A DNA stretch of 64,000 bases, taken from positions 105,231 to 169,230 of the forward strand of contig DBMP01000010.1 in assembly GCA_002298145.1 (NCBI GenBank), read 5' to 3'. Of this stretch, positions 1 to 7,564 are shown piece after piece. The translations under genes were made by a program, and so were the position numbers. The notes beneath the pieces are model-generated. The model saw only the letters and a program-made list of their open reading frames with translations, searched no databases and had not been told where the DNA came from. This DNA comes from Spartobacteria bacterium UBA695 (GTDB lineage Bacteria; Verrucomicrobiota; Verrucomicrobiia; Chthoniobacterales; Chthoniobacteraceae). Positions within the stretch are counted from its first letter, which is position 1, and each line of letters opens with the position of its first letter.

Positions 1-528
1 CTCGGTTTGCGCCAGCAGCACGTCGGATTGCGTGGCGGTGCCGACTTCGTACTTCCCTCGGCTGATCTCGGTGATTTGCCGGAGGAGCTCCTGGTTGCTC
101 CGGTTGATCTCCAGTTGCCCATAGGCAGCGGCGAGGCGGTCGTAGGCGCTTTCGGCCCGCGTGATGACCTCCAGGCGCGCCCGGCGCCATTCCTCGAAGG
201 CGGAGAGTGCTTCCGCCTCCGAGGCTCTGGCCCTACTGAGATTTTTGCCGGAAACCGGGAGTGTCTGGGAGACCATCCACTCCGTGTCGGTTACTTTCCC
301 GGGGTTAAGCGTCCCCGCGCGTTCGAGCGTTACCCCCGCCATGAGGTCGTCCCAGGCCCGGGCCTGCGGAACCCGCTCTTTGGCCGCTTCCCAGCGGGCG
401 CGGGCGGCCTTGAGCGCCGGGTTGCGGCTCAGCGCCGAGCGGAGGAGCTCGTCTTTGGAGAGTTCCGTCGCGAATGCCGTCTGGGCTAAGGACCAAAGGA
501 GCAGGGAGAGGAGGAGGCGCTGCTTCAT
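1..528 (-). CDS. TolC-family outer-membrane efflux protein, N-terminal part (cut by window edge)
   Basis: The minus-strand frame opens at 528 and is still open at position 1, giving 176 codons. It begins with a signal peptide (MKQRLLLSLLLWSLAQTAFA). Long amphipathic helices follow, rich in Ala, Arg, Glu and Leu (for example AALKAARARWEAAKERV-like stretches), as in the first helical repeat of outer-membrane efflux channels. Such proteins form the outer-membrane duct of tripartite pumps. The upstream gene on the same strand encodes a heavy-metal-binding domain, and a CnrYXH-like regulatory set lies divergently, so a CusC/CnrC-type metal-efflux role is likely (inference). The C-terminal half lies outside the window. 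Confidence 0.8.
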   Translation of the reverse strand, partial: MKQRLLLSLLLWSLAQTAFATELSKDELLRSALSRNPALKAARARWEAAKERVPQARAWDDLMAGVTLERAGTLNPGKVTDTEWMVSQTLPVSGKNLSRARASEAEALSAFEEWRRARLEVITRAESAYDRLAAAYGQLEINRSNQELLRQITEISRGKYEVGTATQSDVLLAQTE

Positions 529-549
529 GAGGGAAAGGCAAAGCGAGCG

Positions 550-753
550 TCAGTTTTTCTTCTGCACCAGCGCCATGCCGCATTTCGGGCATTTGCCGGG
601 CTTATCCGATACCACCTCGGGGTGCATGGGGCAGGTGTACTTGACCGCTGCCGGGTGGGCCGGGGAAGCGGATGGTGCAGGCGTGGGAGACGAACCGGCT
701 TGGGCGGCCAGGGGAAGCGCTGCGGCGATGAGGGCGAGGATGAGTTTAAGCAT
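550..753 (-). CDS. Small secreted heavy-metal-binding domain protein
   Basis: This 67-residue protein has a 19-residue signal peptide ending at AQA, a Ser/Pro/Ala linker and then a C-terminal motif YTCPMHPEV...GKCPKCGM. The motif provides C41, M43, H44, C55, C58 and M60, the hallmark of the 'heavy metal binding domain' often fused to or found beside CusB/CopA proteins. A longer start at 780 is possible, but the signal peptide favours 753. It ends 21 bases before the TolC-like start, so the two are probably one operon. The likely role is periplasmic binding or delivery of copper, silver or a similar metal (inference). Confidence 0.75.
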   Translation of the reverse strand: MLKLILALIAAALPLAAQAGSSPTPAPSASPAHPAAVKYTCPMHPEVVSDKPGKCPKCGMALVQKKN

Positions 754-848
754 AGGTAATTTGGATGAATTTTGGGGCATTCAACCCCGTGCAGTGGATA
801 AAACACCGGCATTTTGAAAAACCCTCATTGTATTTTTCTCGAGGGTTT

Positions 849-875
849 GGAACGTTTCCGGTGTTGTATTCGATG
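849..875 (+). promoter_or_regulatory. Possible ECF-type promoter in front of the sensor/sigma operon
   Basis: GGAAC (849-853), a 17-base spacer and CGATG (871-875) lie 20 bases before the first gene of the CnrYXH-like set. GGAAC is the typical -35 element of ECF sigma factors, and such operons often autoregulate. The sequence GGAACGTTTCC is also close to palindromic, so it could serve the divergent efflux genes too. This is inferred from sequence alone; the -10 match is weak. Confidence 0.3.
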
Positions 876-894
876 TGCGCCCTAGCACGGACTT

Positions 895-1206
895 ATGAAC
901 GAAGACCTCAAACAAAAGCTGAACGCCTGGGAAGTCGATCTGGACATTCCCGCCCGCTTTCAGGCCAACGTCTGGGCGGAAATTGCCGCGCGGGAAAGCC
1001 GCTGGGACCGCCTGCTGAACTGGCTCGTGGCGGAATTCCACAAGCCGCTTCCCACGGTCGCCTTTGTGACGCTGGCGCTAGCGCTCGGGACGGGAACGGC
1101 CTATTTCCGCGCCCAGGATTACAACGCCCGCAACGGGAAACAGATGGAGGCGCTCTACATGCAGACCATCAATCCCCTCGCCCACGCCCAAAACAGCCGT
1201 TCCTAA
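895..1206 (+). CDS. Single-pass membrane protein, possible CnrY-like anti-sigma factor
   Basis: This 103-residue protein has a charged N-terminal region of about 53 residues, one membrane segment (about 54-73, LPTVAFVTLALALGTGTAYF) and a short C-terminal tail. I do not recognise a named family by sequence. The topology (cytoplasmic N-terminus, one helix, short periplasmic tail) and the position immediately before a periplasmic metal sensor and an ECF sigma gene match CnrY/NccY of the CnrYXH nickel-cobalt system, where it is the membrane-bound anti-sigma factor. That role is therefore an inference from context. The start at 895 follows GGACTT, a weak ribosome site. Confidence 0.55.
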   Translation: MNEDLKQKLNAWEVDLDIPARFQANVWAEIAARESRWDRLLNWLVAEFHKPLPTVAFVTLALALGTGTAYFRAQDYNARNGKQMEALYMQTINPLAHAQNSRS

Positions 1207-1216
1207 ACGTTCCTCA

Positions 1217-1690
1217 ATGAAACGCCTTTTTCTCATTTTGTTCATCACGGCGCTGGTGGCGGCGGGTGGTTATTTCGCCGCCTTTCACCTGATGGCCCAT
1301 GGGACGCCCGCTCAGTGCCTCGTGAATCAACCCGACTGCGGCATGCGGTGGCTCAAAAGCGAATACCGCTTAACGGACGCCCAATACGCCAAAATCGCCC
1401 AGATGCACAGCGACTACCGCCCCACGTGCGACCTGCTTTGCGCCCGGGTGGCTGCGGCGAATGAGAAACTCAACGCGCTGATTGCCGCGAGCCCCACGGT
1501 GACGCCGGAGATCGAGGCGGAACTGAAAGAATGGGCGCTTTTGCAGAACGACTGCCGGGTGGCGATGCTCCGGCATGTCTACGCTGTTGCTGCTGAAATG
1601 AATCCCGAGGAGGGCCGCCGCTATATTCAGATGGCCACTTCCCGCATTGCGGCTCCTGGCATGGACCACGCGGCTTTGCTTTCCAAGTAA
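1217..1690 (+). CDS. Periplasmic heavy-metal sensor, CnrX/ZraP-like
   Basis: The 157 residues begin with a membrane anchor or signal segment (residues 4-23). The rest is a helical periplasmic domain of the CnrX/ZraP metal-sensing type, with YRLTDAQYAKIAQMHSDY forming the first helix and a long second helical hairpin. Potential ligands are H64, several Met and Glu residues, and five Cys (34, 41, 71, 75, 113), more than in classical CnrX. The stop codon shares its last A with the sigma-factor ATG at 1690, so the two are translationally coupled. The expected role is to sense periplasmic metal and relieve anti-sigma inhibition (family knowledge plus context). Confidence 0.7.
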   Translation: MKRLFLILFITALVAAGGYFAAFHLMAHGTPAQCLVNQPDCGMRWLKSEYRLTDAQYAKIAQMHSDYRPTCDLLCARVAAANEKLNALIAASPTVTPEIEAELKEWALLQNDCRVAMLRHVYAVAAEMNPEEGRRYIQMATSRIAAPGMDHAALLSK

Positions 1691-2268
1691 TGGCAGGCAC
1701 CGATCCTAACGCGGACACCGAGCTGATGCTTCGCTTGCAGGCCGGGGACGACACCGCCCTCAACCGCCTCATGACAGGCTGGCAAACGCCACTCGTTCGG
1801 TTCATTTACCGCTACATTGGCAACCAGGAGGAGGCGCTTGATCTGGCCCAGGAGACCTTTGTGCGGGTTTACCAGGCCCGGCACACCTACCGGCCCAAGA
1901 CCAAATTTTCAAGCTGGCTTTTCACCATCGCCAGCAATCTTTGTCGCAACTACAAACGCTGGGAACATCGGCATCCGACCGTCGCCATGGTCAGCGAGGA
2001 TGGCGAAACGGACATGGCGGATTCCTTGCCTGGTTCGGAAAAAACGCCCCGGGATACCGCCGCCCATAACGACATGGCGGCCAAAGTGCGGGCTGCGATC
2101 CAGAGCCTGCCGCATGATCTGAAAACCGTGGTGCTGCTTTTTGAATACGAGGACCTTTCGTACGAAGAAATCGCCGGAGTGCTGGGAGTGAGCGCCAAGG
2201 CCGTGGAAACGCGCCTTTACCGTGCCCGCAAGCTGCTCAAAGAGCTACTGGAAGGCATCGAAGGATAA
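1690..2268 (+). CDS. ECF-type RNA polymerase sigma factor (sigma-70 family), CnrH-like context
   Basis: The protein has 192 residues with the two-domain ECF layout. Region 2 lies near residues 25-95 (YIGNQEEALDLAQETFVRVY, then a WLFTIASNLCRNYKR-type helix). Region 4 lies near 130-190 (LPHDLKTVVLLFEYEDLSYEEIAGVLGVS, then the recognition helix AKAVETRLYRARK). There is no fused anti-sigma domain. It is the third gene of a membrane protein-sensor-sigma set facing efflux genes, which suggests metal-induced transcription of those genes. The gene is followed at once by a hairpin cluster that may end transcription. Confidence 0.9.
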   Translation: MAGTDPNADTELMLRLQAGDDTALNRLMTGWQTPLVRFIYRYIGNQEEALDLAQETFVRVYQARHTYRPKTKFSSWLFTIASNLCRNYKRWEHRHPTVAMVSEDGETDMADSLPGSEKTPRDTAAHNDMAAKVRAAIQSLPHDLKTVVLLFEYEDLSYEEIAGVLGVSAKAVETRLYRARKLLKELLEGIEG

Positions 2269-2272
2269 AAAA

Positions 2273-2660
2273 GGAAACGCAAGTTTCCACGGGATGCAAG
2301 GGGCATTGCCCCTTGCCGGGGACTGGGGCGGAGCCCCAGAAGCCAAACCCATCTGGCAAGGCGGGCTCCAGAACCTTGCGAGTATTAAAAAACGCCACCC
2401 CCGCCTTGCCTCATGCTGGAGAGCGAAGCGAATCCGCCAAGCGCCTTGGGCGCTTATCTCTGAGCGGTTACCCCAAGAGTCCCCGAAAAATCGCTGCGCT
2501 CTTTTCGGGGAGGCAAGGCGGGCATGATGACTCAGGTGACGCGGACTTATTCCATCAGCGCCGCTTTAAAAAGTTGAGGTGAGGCCCGCCTTGCTTGGAA
2601 AACGGGGAGATGGGAGGCGCTGCCTCCCAAACCCTCCGGCAGGAGGCATTTGCCTCCTGC
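2273..2660. repeat. Intergenic cluster of six perfect or near-perfect hairpins
   Basis: The 416-base gap between the sigma-factor and fumarase stops contains no convincing gene. It holds inverted repeats at 2273-2288 (GGAAAC/GTTTCC), 2296-2316 (GCAAGGGGC/GCCCCTTGC), 2323-2339 (CTGGGGC/GCCCCAG), 2481-2510 (CCCCGAAAA/TTTTCGGGG), 2612-2628 (GGGAGGC/GCCTCCC) and 2639-2660 (GCAGGAGGC/GCCTCCTGC). The word GCAAGGCGGG or its complement also recurs four times, near 2359, 2404, 2513 and 2585. The first hairpins could terminate the sigma operon. The whole looks like a decayed or modular repeat element of unknown origin. Confidence 0.6.
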
Positions 2661-2684
2661 ACCTCTTTATGGAAACTCCGTTTT

Positions 2685-4346
2685 CTAATGCTGGTCGGCA
2701 GGCGCGCAGGTATTGCACCCCTGTTTGCCGATCTGCTTAAAGAAGTCGTTCCCCTTGTCATCCACCAGGATGAACGCCGGGAAGTTCTCAACTTCGATCT
2801 TCCAAATGGCTTCCATCCCCAGCTCGGGATACTCCAGGCACTCCACTTTCTTGATATTCTCCGCAGCCAGCAAAGCCGCCGGACCGCCAATGGACCCGAG
2901 GTAGAACCCGCCATGCTTCTTGCACGCGTCGGTGACCTGCTGCGAGCGGTTGCCCTTGGCAATCATGATCTTCGAGCCGCCATTGGCCTGGAAAAGGTCC
3001 ACATAGCTATCCATACGCCCAGCCGTCGTCGGTCCAAATGAACCGGAAGGCAGCCCCGCCGGGGTCTTCGCCGGGCCCGCGTAATAGATCGGATGCGCCT
3101 TGAGGTAATCCGGCAGGCCCTCGCCCGCGTCAACGCGCTCCTTCAGCTTCGCATGCGCAATGTCGCGCCCCACGATGATCGTCCCGTCCAGCGAAAGGCG
3201 GGTGGACACCGGGTACTTGGAAAGCTCCGCGAGCACCTCTTCAATCGGCCGATTAAGGTTGATTTTGACCACTTCGCCCTCGGCCGCCGTGCGGTATTTC
3301 TCGGGAATAAAGCGGGCCGGGTTGGCTTCGAGCTTCTCGATCCAAACGCCGTCTTTATTGATCTTGGCCTTGATATTGCGGTCAGCCGAGCAGGAAACGC
3401 CCAGGCCCACCGGGCAGGAAGCGCCGTGGCGCGGGAGGCGCACCACGCGGATATCGAGAGCGTAGTACTTGCCGCCAAACTGCGCGCCAAAGCCGATGTT
3501 TTGCGCTTCCTTGAGCAGCGCGGCTTCAAGGTCGAGGTCGCGGAACGCCTGGCCCTGCGCATTGCCCTTCGTCGGCAGCGCGTCGAGGTACTTGACGCTG
3601 GCGAGCTTGACCGTTTTGAGGCATTTCTCGGCGCTCGTGCCGCCGATGACAATCGCGATGTGATAGGGAGGACAAGCCGCCGTGCCGAGGGACTTCATCT
3701 TCTCGACGAGGAAGGGAATCAGCGTCTTCGGATTAAGAAGCGCCTTGGTCTCCTGGTAGAGGTAGGTCTTGTTGGCCGAGCCGCCCCCCTTGGCGACGCA
3801 GAGGAACTCGTATTCGTCGCCGGGAACCGCGTCGATGTCGATCTGGGCCGGGAGATTGTTGCCGGTGTTCTTCTCCTCGTACATGTCGAGGGCGATGGTC
3901 TGGGAATAGCGCAGGTTCTCGCCCGTGTAGGTTTCCCAAACGCCTTTGCTGATCGCCTCGGCGTCGTTGATGCCGGTCCAGACCTGCTGGCCCTTGTGCC
4001 CCACGACATTGGCCGTGCCGGTGTCCTGGCAGAAAGGCAGCACGCCGCGGGCCGCCACTTCGGCGTTGCGAAGCATCGTCAGGGCCACGTAGCGGTCGTT
4101 CTCGCTGGCCTCGGGATCATCGAGGATCGCGGCCACCTGGGCAAGGTGCTTGGGCCGCAGCATGAAGGCGCAGTCACGGAAAGCGGCGCGGGAAAGCGCG
4201 GTGAGGGCCTCGGGGGAAACTTTGAGAATTTCCTTCCCCTCGAATTCGCCAAGGGAGATGCCTTCCTTTGTGAGGAGGTAATATTCGGTGTCGTCTTTCC
4301 CAAGGGGGAACGGGTCCTGGTACTGAAAAGGAGTCGGAGTCGCCAT
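2685..4346 (-). CDS. fumA: Class I fumarate hydratase ([4Fe-4S], FumA/FumB type)
   Basis: The 553-residue protein follows E. coli FumA closely along its whole length: FQYQDPFPLGKDDTEYYLLT at the N-terminus, the Fe-S cysteine contexts LPFCQDTGTA, TAACPPYH and VSCSADRN, and a C-terminal half with LNGTIIVGRD-like and GPTTAGRMDSYVD motifs. It interconverts fumarate and malate. The ATG at 4346 is chosen because homology starts there; an upstream ATG at 4403 adds residues with no match. It stands alone between the hairpin cluster and a structured inverted repeat. In a succinate-pathway propionate fermenter this oxygen-sensitive enzyme would run malate to fumarate (inference). Confidence 0.95.
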   Translation of the reverse strand: MATPTPFQYQDPFPLGKDDTEYYLLTKEGISLGEFEGKEILKVSPEALTALSRAAFRDCAFMLRPKHLAQVAAILDDPEASENDRYVALTMLRNAEVAARGVLPFCQDTGTANVVGHKGQQVWTGINDAEAISKGVWETYTGENLRYSQTIALDMYEEKNTGNNLPAQIDIDAVPGDEYEFLCVAKGGGSANKTYLYQETKALLNPKTLIPFLVEKMKSLGTAACPPYHIAIVIGGTSAEKCLKTVKLASVKYLDALPTKGNAQGQAFRDLDLEAALLKEAQNIGFGAQFGGKYYALDIRVVRLPRHGASCPVGLGVSCSADRNIKAKINKDGVWIEKLEANPARFIPEKYRTAAEGEVVKINLNRPIEEVLAELSKYPVSTRLSLDGTIIVGRDIAHAKLKERVDAGEGLPDYLKAHPIYYAGPAKTPAGLPSGSFGPTTAGRMDSYVDLFQANGGSKIMIAKGNRSQQVTDACKKHGGFYLGSIGGPAALLAAENIKKVECLEYPELGMEAIWKIEVENFPAFILVDDKGNDFFKQIGKQGCNTCAPADQH

Positions 4347-4439
4347 AAAATATAAAAACCACTTATAGCGCACTTTTCCCCAAGGGCTCAACACGGTTTG
4401 CAAATCTTTTTACCGCGTTCGCCCGGTCCCCGGGGGGAG

Positions 4440-4552
4440 TCAGGAACTCAGGATGGAAGTTGCGGAAGGCTGTTTTGGGGCTAAACGTACAGTCCCGTGT
4501 AGCGACGGGACCGCTTAAACAACCCGCTAAGCGACTGATCCTGAGTCCCTGA
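4440..4552. repeat. Large inverted repeat enclosing smaller hairpins (possible structured RNA)
   Basis: Arms 4440-4454 (TCAGGAACTCAGGAT) and 4538-4552 (ATCCTGAGTCCCTGA) pair at 14 of 15 positions. Inside lie GTCCCGT/ACGGGAC (4492-4498 with 4505-4511) and CGCTTA/TAAGCG (4512-4517 with 4528-4533), giving a multi-branched fold of about 113 bases. It fills the gap between the fumarase start and the end of the CheX-like gene, both on the minus strand. It could be a terminator region, a 5' leader of fumA or a small palindromic repeat. No T-run follows either arm. Confidence 0.55.
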
Positions 4553-4556
4553 AATT

Positions 4557-5054
4557 TTAGTTGGCGCTGAGCGCCGCCGGGGCGTCTCCGATGCAGACAA
4601 TCAAGAGGGAGCGCTTGGATTGCCAGACGATCGGGATGACGTAACGGGCGGTATTTTTCGGCCAGAGCAGGTGCTCGGGGCGGCCGGAAAACACCACGGG
4701 AACGGAAATCATAAACCCCGGCCCGAGCTGCTTGCGCACGTTACCGGTAAAGGTATTGGCCACCTCGCCGCAGATGTCGCAGCGCAGCTCGTCGGTGGGC
4801 TGGTACTCCGCGATGTGCCCGAGGAGCTCGTCGAGCAGCGGGCGCGGAGCGGTGAAAAAGACGCAGCCCTGTAGGTCGCCCGTAACACCGATGACGGAGG
4901 TGACGTCCAGCAGTTCGGCTTCCCCTTCCAGCAGGAAGGGCGTTCCGATTTCCGCGGGAATGCACGCCACGCGGTCGAAATACCGCATGATAGCCTGCAC
5001 GAAGATCGAGAGCGTGGCTTGATGGAGGGAGGTGGAGGCGGTGGTCGAACTCAT
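4557..5054 (-). CDS. CheX-like chemotaxis phosphatase-family protein
   Basis: The 165-residue single-domain protein carries the CheC/CheX-type segment CDICGEVANTFTGNVRKQLG, with the E-x-x-N phosphatase signature, and a preceding beta-strand region typical of CheX (VIGVTGDLQGCVFFTAPRPL). CheX proteins dephosphorylate receiver domains. It overlaps the upstream receiver gene by four bases (ATGA), so the two are made together and the receiver is the probable target. Whether the phosphatase is active cannot be told from sequence; the E and N of the motif are present. Confidence 0.8.
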   Translation of the reverse strand: MSSTTASTSLHQATLSIFVQAIMRYFDRVACIPAEIGTPFLLEGEAELLDVTSVIGVTGDLQGCVFFTAPRPLLDELLGHIAEYQPTDELRCDICGEVANTFTGNVRKQLGPGFMISVPVVFSGRPEHLLWPKNTARYVIPIVWQSKRSLLIVCIGDAPAALSAN

Positions 5055-5422
5055 GAGATGGAGTCGAAAGCGAGCATTTCGTTGACGGCGGCCACCAGCT
5101 CTTCGTTGGTAAACGGTTTGCAGATGAACTGATCCGCGCCCATCGTGAGCGCCTCAATGGCCGTGGAGTCGTCCGCCAGCGCGGAGACGATCATGATTTT
5201 CGTGTCCGGCTTGATCTGCAGCAGTTCCTCCAGCGTGGCAATGCCGTCCATGTGGGGCATGGTGATGTCGAGCGTCACCACGTCGGGCATGAAGTCCTTA
5301 AACTCCTCAATGGCCCGGAGGCCGTCGGCCGCCGTCCGGATCTCATCAAAAAGCGAGGGAACCAGAGTGCGCTCGATCGCACGCCGGATGATCATCGAAT
5401 CGTCAACAATTAGGAGTTTCAT
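5051..5422 (-). CDS. Stand-alone response-regulator receiver (CheY-like)
   Basis: The 123 residues form one receiver domain with acidic pocket D7-D8, phospho-acceptor D52 (VVTLDITMPHMDG), switch S80 and K102 (ICKPF). There is no output domain, as in CheY. It lies 38 bases after the CheA-like kinase gene and overlaps the CheX-like gene, so a three-component phosphorelay is likely. The nearby PilT ATPases suggest that twitching motility is the controlled process (inference). Confidence 0.92.
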   Translation of the reverse strand: MKLLIVDDSMIIRRAIERTLVPSLFDEIRTAADGLRAIEEFKDFMPDVVTLDITMPHMDGIATLEELLQIKPDTKIMIVSALADDSTAIEALTMGADQFICKPFTNEELVAAVNEMLAFDSIS

Positions 5423-5460
5423 AAGCTAAGAGTTCTGGGGGGAACAGGGGGGAAAGGCAT

Positions 5461-7398
5461 CTAGGCCAGCGGGACCAGTAGCTCGAACTGGCAGTAGCGG
5501 CCCGTGCCGAACTCCATCTGGATTTCGCCTTTGAGCTGGCCGGAAATGGATTCGTGCAGCGCGTCCAGGCCCACTCCCCTGCCCGCGTCCTCGGTGACGC
5601 TGGCGGCGGTGGAGAAGCCGGGTTCGAAAATGATGGGCAGGATTTCGTTCTGGGTCAGCAGGGCCGCTTTCTCGGCGCTCAGAAGCCCCTCGCGAACTGC
5701 CTTGGAGCGGATCGCCTCGACGTCCAGCCCCGCGCCGTCGTCGCGGCAGACCAGGTGCACGGCGTGGGCTTCTCGGGCGATGTTGATGGTGACGTTGATG
5801 ACGCCGCAGCCATCCTTGCCCTCGGCCTGGCGCTTCTCGGGCGCTTCGATGCCGTGAACCACACAGTTGCGCACGAGCTGGAAGGTGGCGTCGCGCAGGG
5901 CGGTCTGGAGGTTGAGCGGGAGGTTATCGTACCCAGAGACGGCCCACTCGATGCGGGCTTGTTTCCCGGCCCGGGTGGCGCAGGTGCGAACGAGTTCCTC
6001 GGAGGCGGCCATCAGCTCCGAGGAGGGGGTCGCCCCGGAGTGGGTATCGGGAACGGCAGCGCGGCTCATGCTGGAAATCTTTTCCATCAGCTCCTGGGCC
6101 TCTTTGAGGACGCTCTGGAACTTCGAGATGGAGACCAGCACGGTGATCAAGTCTTGGTTGGAAGCGGCCGGGTTGCGGCGCAGGTCGTTGAGGAGATCCT
6201 CGATGCGGTGAATCTCCCGCTCCAGCAGCGGCAGGCCCAACGCGGTGGCCTGGCTCTTGAGCTTGTGGACGGCTCGGAAGACCCGGTTGACCCGCTCCTG
6301 CGGCGTCTCGGTGGGCACCGGCTCGCTGGAGGCCTCGCGGAAGGAGGTGTTGACGCTGGTCATGACGGCCTCGGCCTCCTTGAGGAAGGCGCGGAGGTGG
6401 ACCGGGTCGGCGTTGAGGAGATCGCAGAGGAGCGAGAGCTGTTTCTCGCGGCGTTCGCCTTCCTCGCGCAGCTTGCCCTCCAGTTGGATGCGCTCGCTGA
6501 CGTCGACGGCGGTGACTAGCACGCGGGCGATCTGCTCGTCGGAATAGACGCGCTGGAAGTTGAATTCGACGCTCTTGGGCGCAAAGCCCCCCTCGGGCCG
6601 CTGGAAGTTGAGCTCGACGCGCTTGAGCGGATTGAATTTCTGGAGCTGCTTGGAGTTTTTGCGCGGGTTGAAGAGGAGCGCGATGTAGTTGCTGATGGTC
6701 TGGTGATGCTTCTCGGGGACCAGCGGGCGCATGAGGCGCATGAAATTGCGTGAGGCGGCATCGGGAATCTGGAAGATCCCTTTTAGCTCCTCGGAGTACT
6801 GGCCGCTGATGGTCCCCTCGCTGTTAATCAGGAAGACCCCCTGCTTGACGTTGGCGAGGATGGCCTCGGTTTCGGATTTGAGCGACTTGAGTTCGCTTTC
6901 CGCGATTTCGAGGTCGAGGCTGAGACGCTCGAAAAGCACGTTGGTCTGTTCCAGCTCCGTCTTGGATGCCGTGAGGCCTTCCTCCGTAAGTCTCAGCCGG
7001 TCCGCCGTTTCCGCTAGTTCTTCCTCCTTTTGCCCCAGTTGCGCCCCCACCTCGGCAAGCTGGCCGGAGAGCTCGCCGTGCATCTTGGCTTCGGCCTGGT
7101 GGCTCTTGCGCAGCTCGATGGAGGACTGAATACAGCGGGCCAGGAAGCAGCCGTTCAAGATGAGCAGCGTTAGAAACCAGGCATACGTCTGCCCCGCGTA
7201 TTGGGTGACGCCCAGGTAGGAAACCGCCAGGACGAGAAAGAAAAGCAGGTAAGGGATTAGATCGGTGAATTCAAATTTCGCTTTCTCAATCTTATCCTTG
7301 AATGGCATGTCCTGCAGCGCTCCGTTTGCTTGGTTTTCCATGGGTGTTTCCGGGGGGAGAAGGGTTTGGAGACGATATAACAGCATGTCCGATGCCAT
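5461..7398 (-). CDS. Membrane-anchored CheA-like histidine kinase with PAS and Hpt-like domains
   Basis: The 645 residues contain two hydrophobic segments (about 47-63 and 72-88), a long coiled coil (about 100-180), a PAS-like region (about 180-305), an Hpt-like helical bundle with FRAVHKLKSQA (H378, K381) and a CheA-type ATPase domain. The ATPase domain has N-box LVRNCVVHGIE (509-519), DDGAG (553-557) and GRGVGLDAL (606-614). In CheA the Hpt motif is HxxKG; here Gly is Ser382. There is no CheW-like domain. GAGGA lies 11 bases before the ATG at 7398; a start at 7341 is also possible. It heads the kinase-receiver-CheX set. Confidence 0.85.
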   Translation of the reverse strand: MASDMLLYRLQTLLPPETPMENQANGALQDMPFKDKIEKAKFEFTDLIPYLLFFLVLAVSYLGVTQYAGQTYAWFLTLLILNGCFLARCIQSSIELRKSHQAEAKMHGELSGQLAEVGAQLGQKEEELAETADRLRLTEEGLTASKTELEQTNVLFERLSLDLEIAESELKSLKSETEAILANVKQGVFLINSEGTISGQYSEELKGIFQIPDAASRNFMRLMRPLVPEKHHQTISNYIALLFNPRKNSKQLQKFNPLKRVELNFQRPEGGFAPKSVEFNFQRVYSDEQIARVLVTAVDVSERIQLEGKLREEGERREKQLSLLCDLLNADPVHLRAFLKEAEAVMTSVNTSFREASSEPVPTETPQERVNRVFRAVHKLKSQATALGLPLLEREIHRIEDLLNDLRRNPAASNQDLITVLVSISKFQSVLKEAQELMEKISSMSRAAVPDTHSGATPSSELMAASEELVRTCATRAGKQARIEWAVSGYDNLPLNLQTALRDATFQLVRNCVVHGIEAPEKRQAEGKDGCGVINVTINIAREAHAVHLVCRDDGAGLDVEAIRSKAVREGLLSAEKAALLTQNEILPIIFEPGFSTAASVTEDAGRGVGLDALHESISGQLKGEIQMEFGTGRYCQFELLVPLA

Positions 7399-7564
7399 GC
7401 AGTGTTACATCCTCATCAATTTTGAGCCCTTTCGCGATTTTTACCCCGTTTTCCCGGCAAATACGGCCTTGTTTTTTCGCAATTCTGCTCAAACCGGACG
7501 CCTATTGCGTCAGTTTTGAACAAATAACCGCTCTTGGGTGCCCTTTTTGCACCCCCTGGGGGGA

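Noticed and set aside
3093..4355. A 420-codon plus-strand frame over fumarase
   Set aside because: Antisense to a full-length FumA-like gene; no matching motif and no ribosome site.
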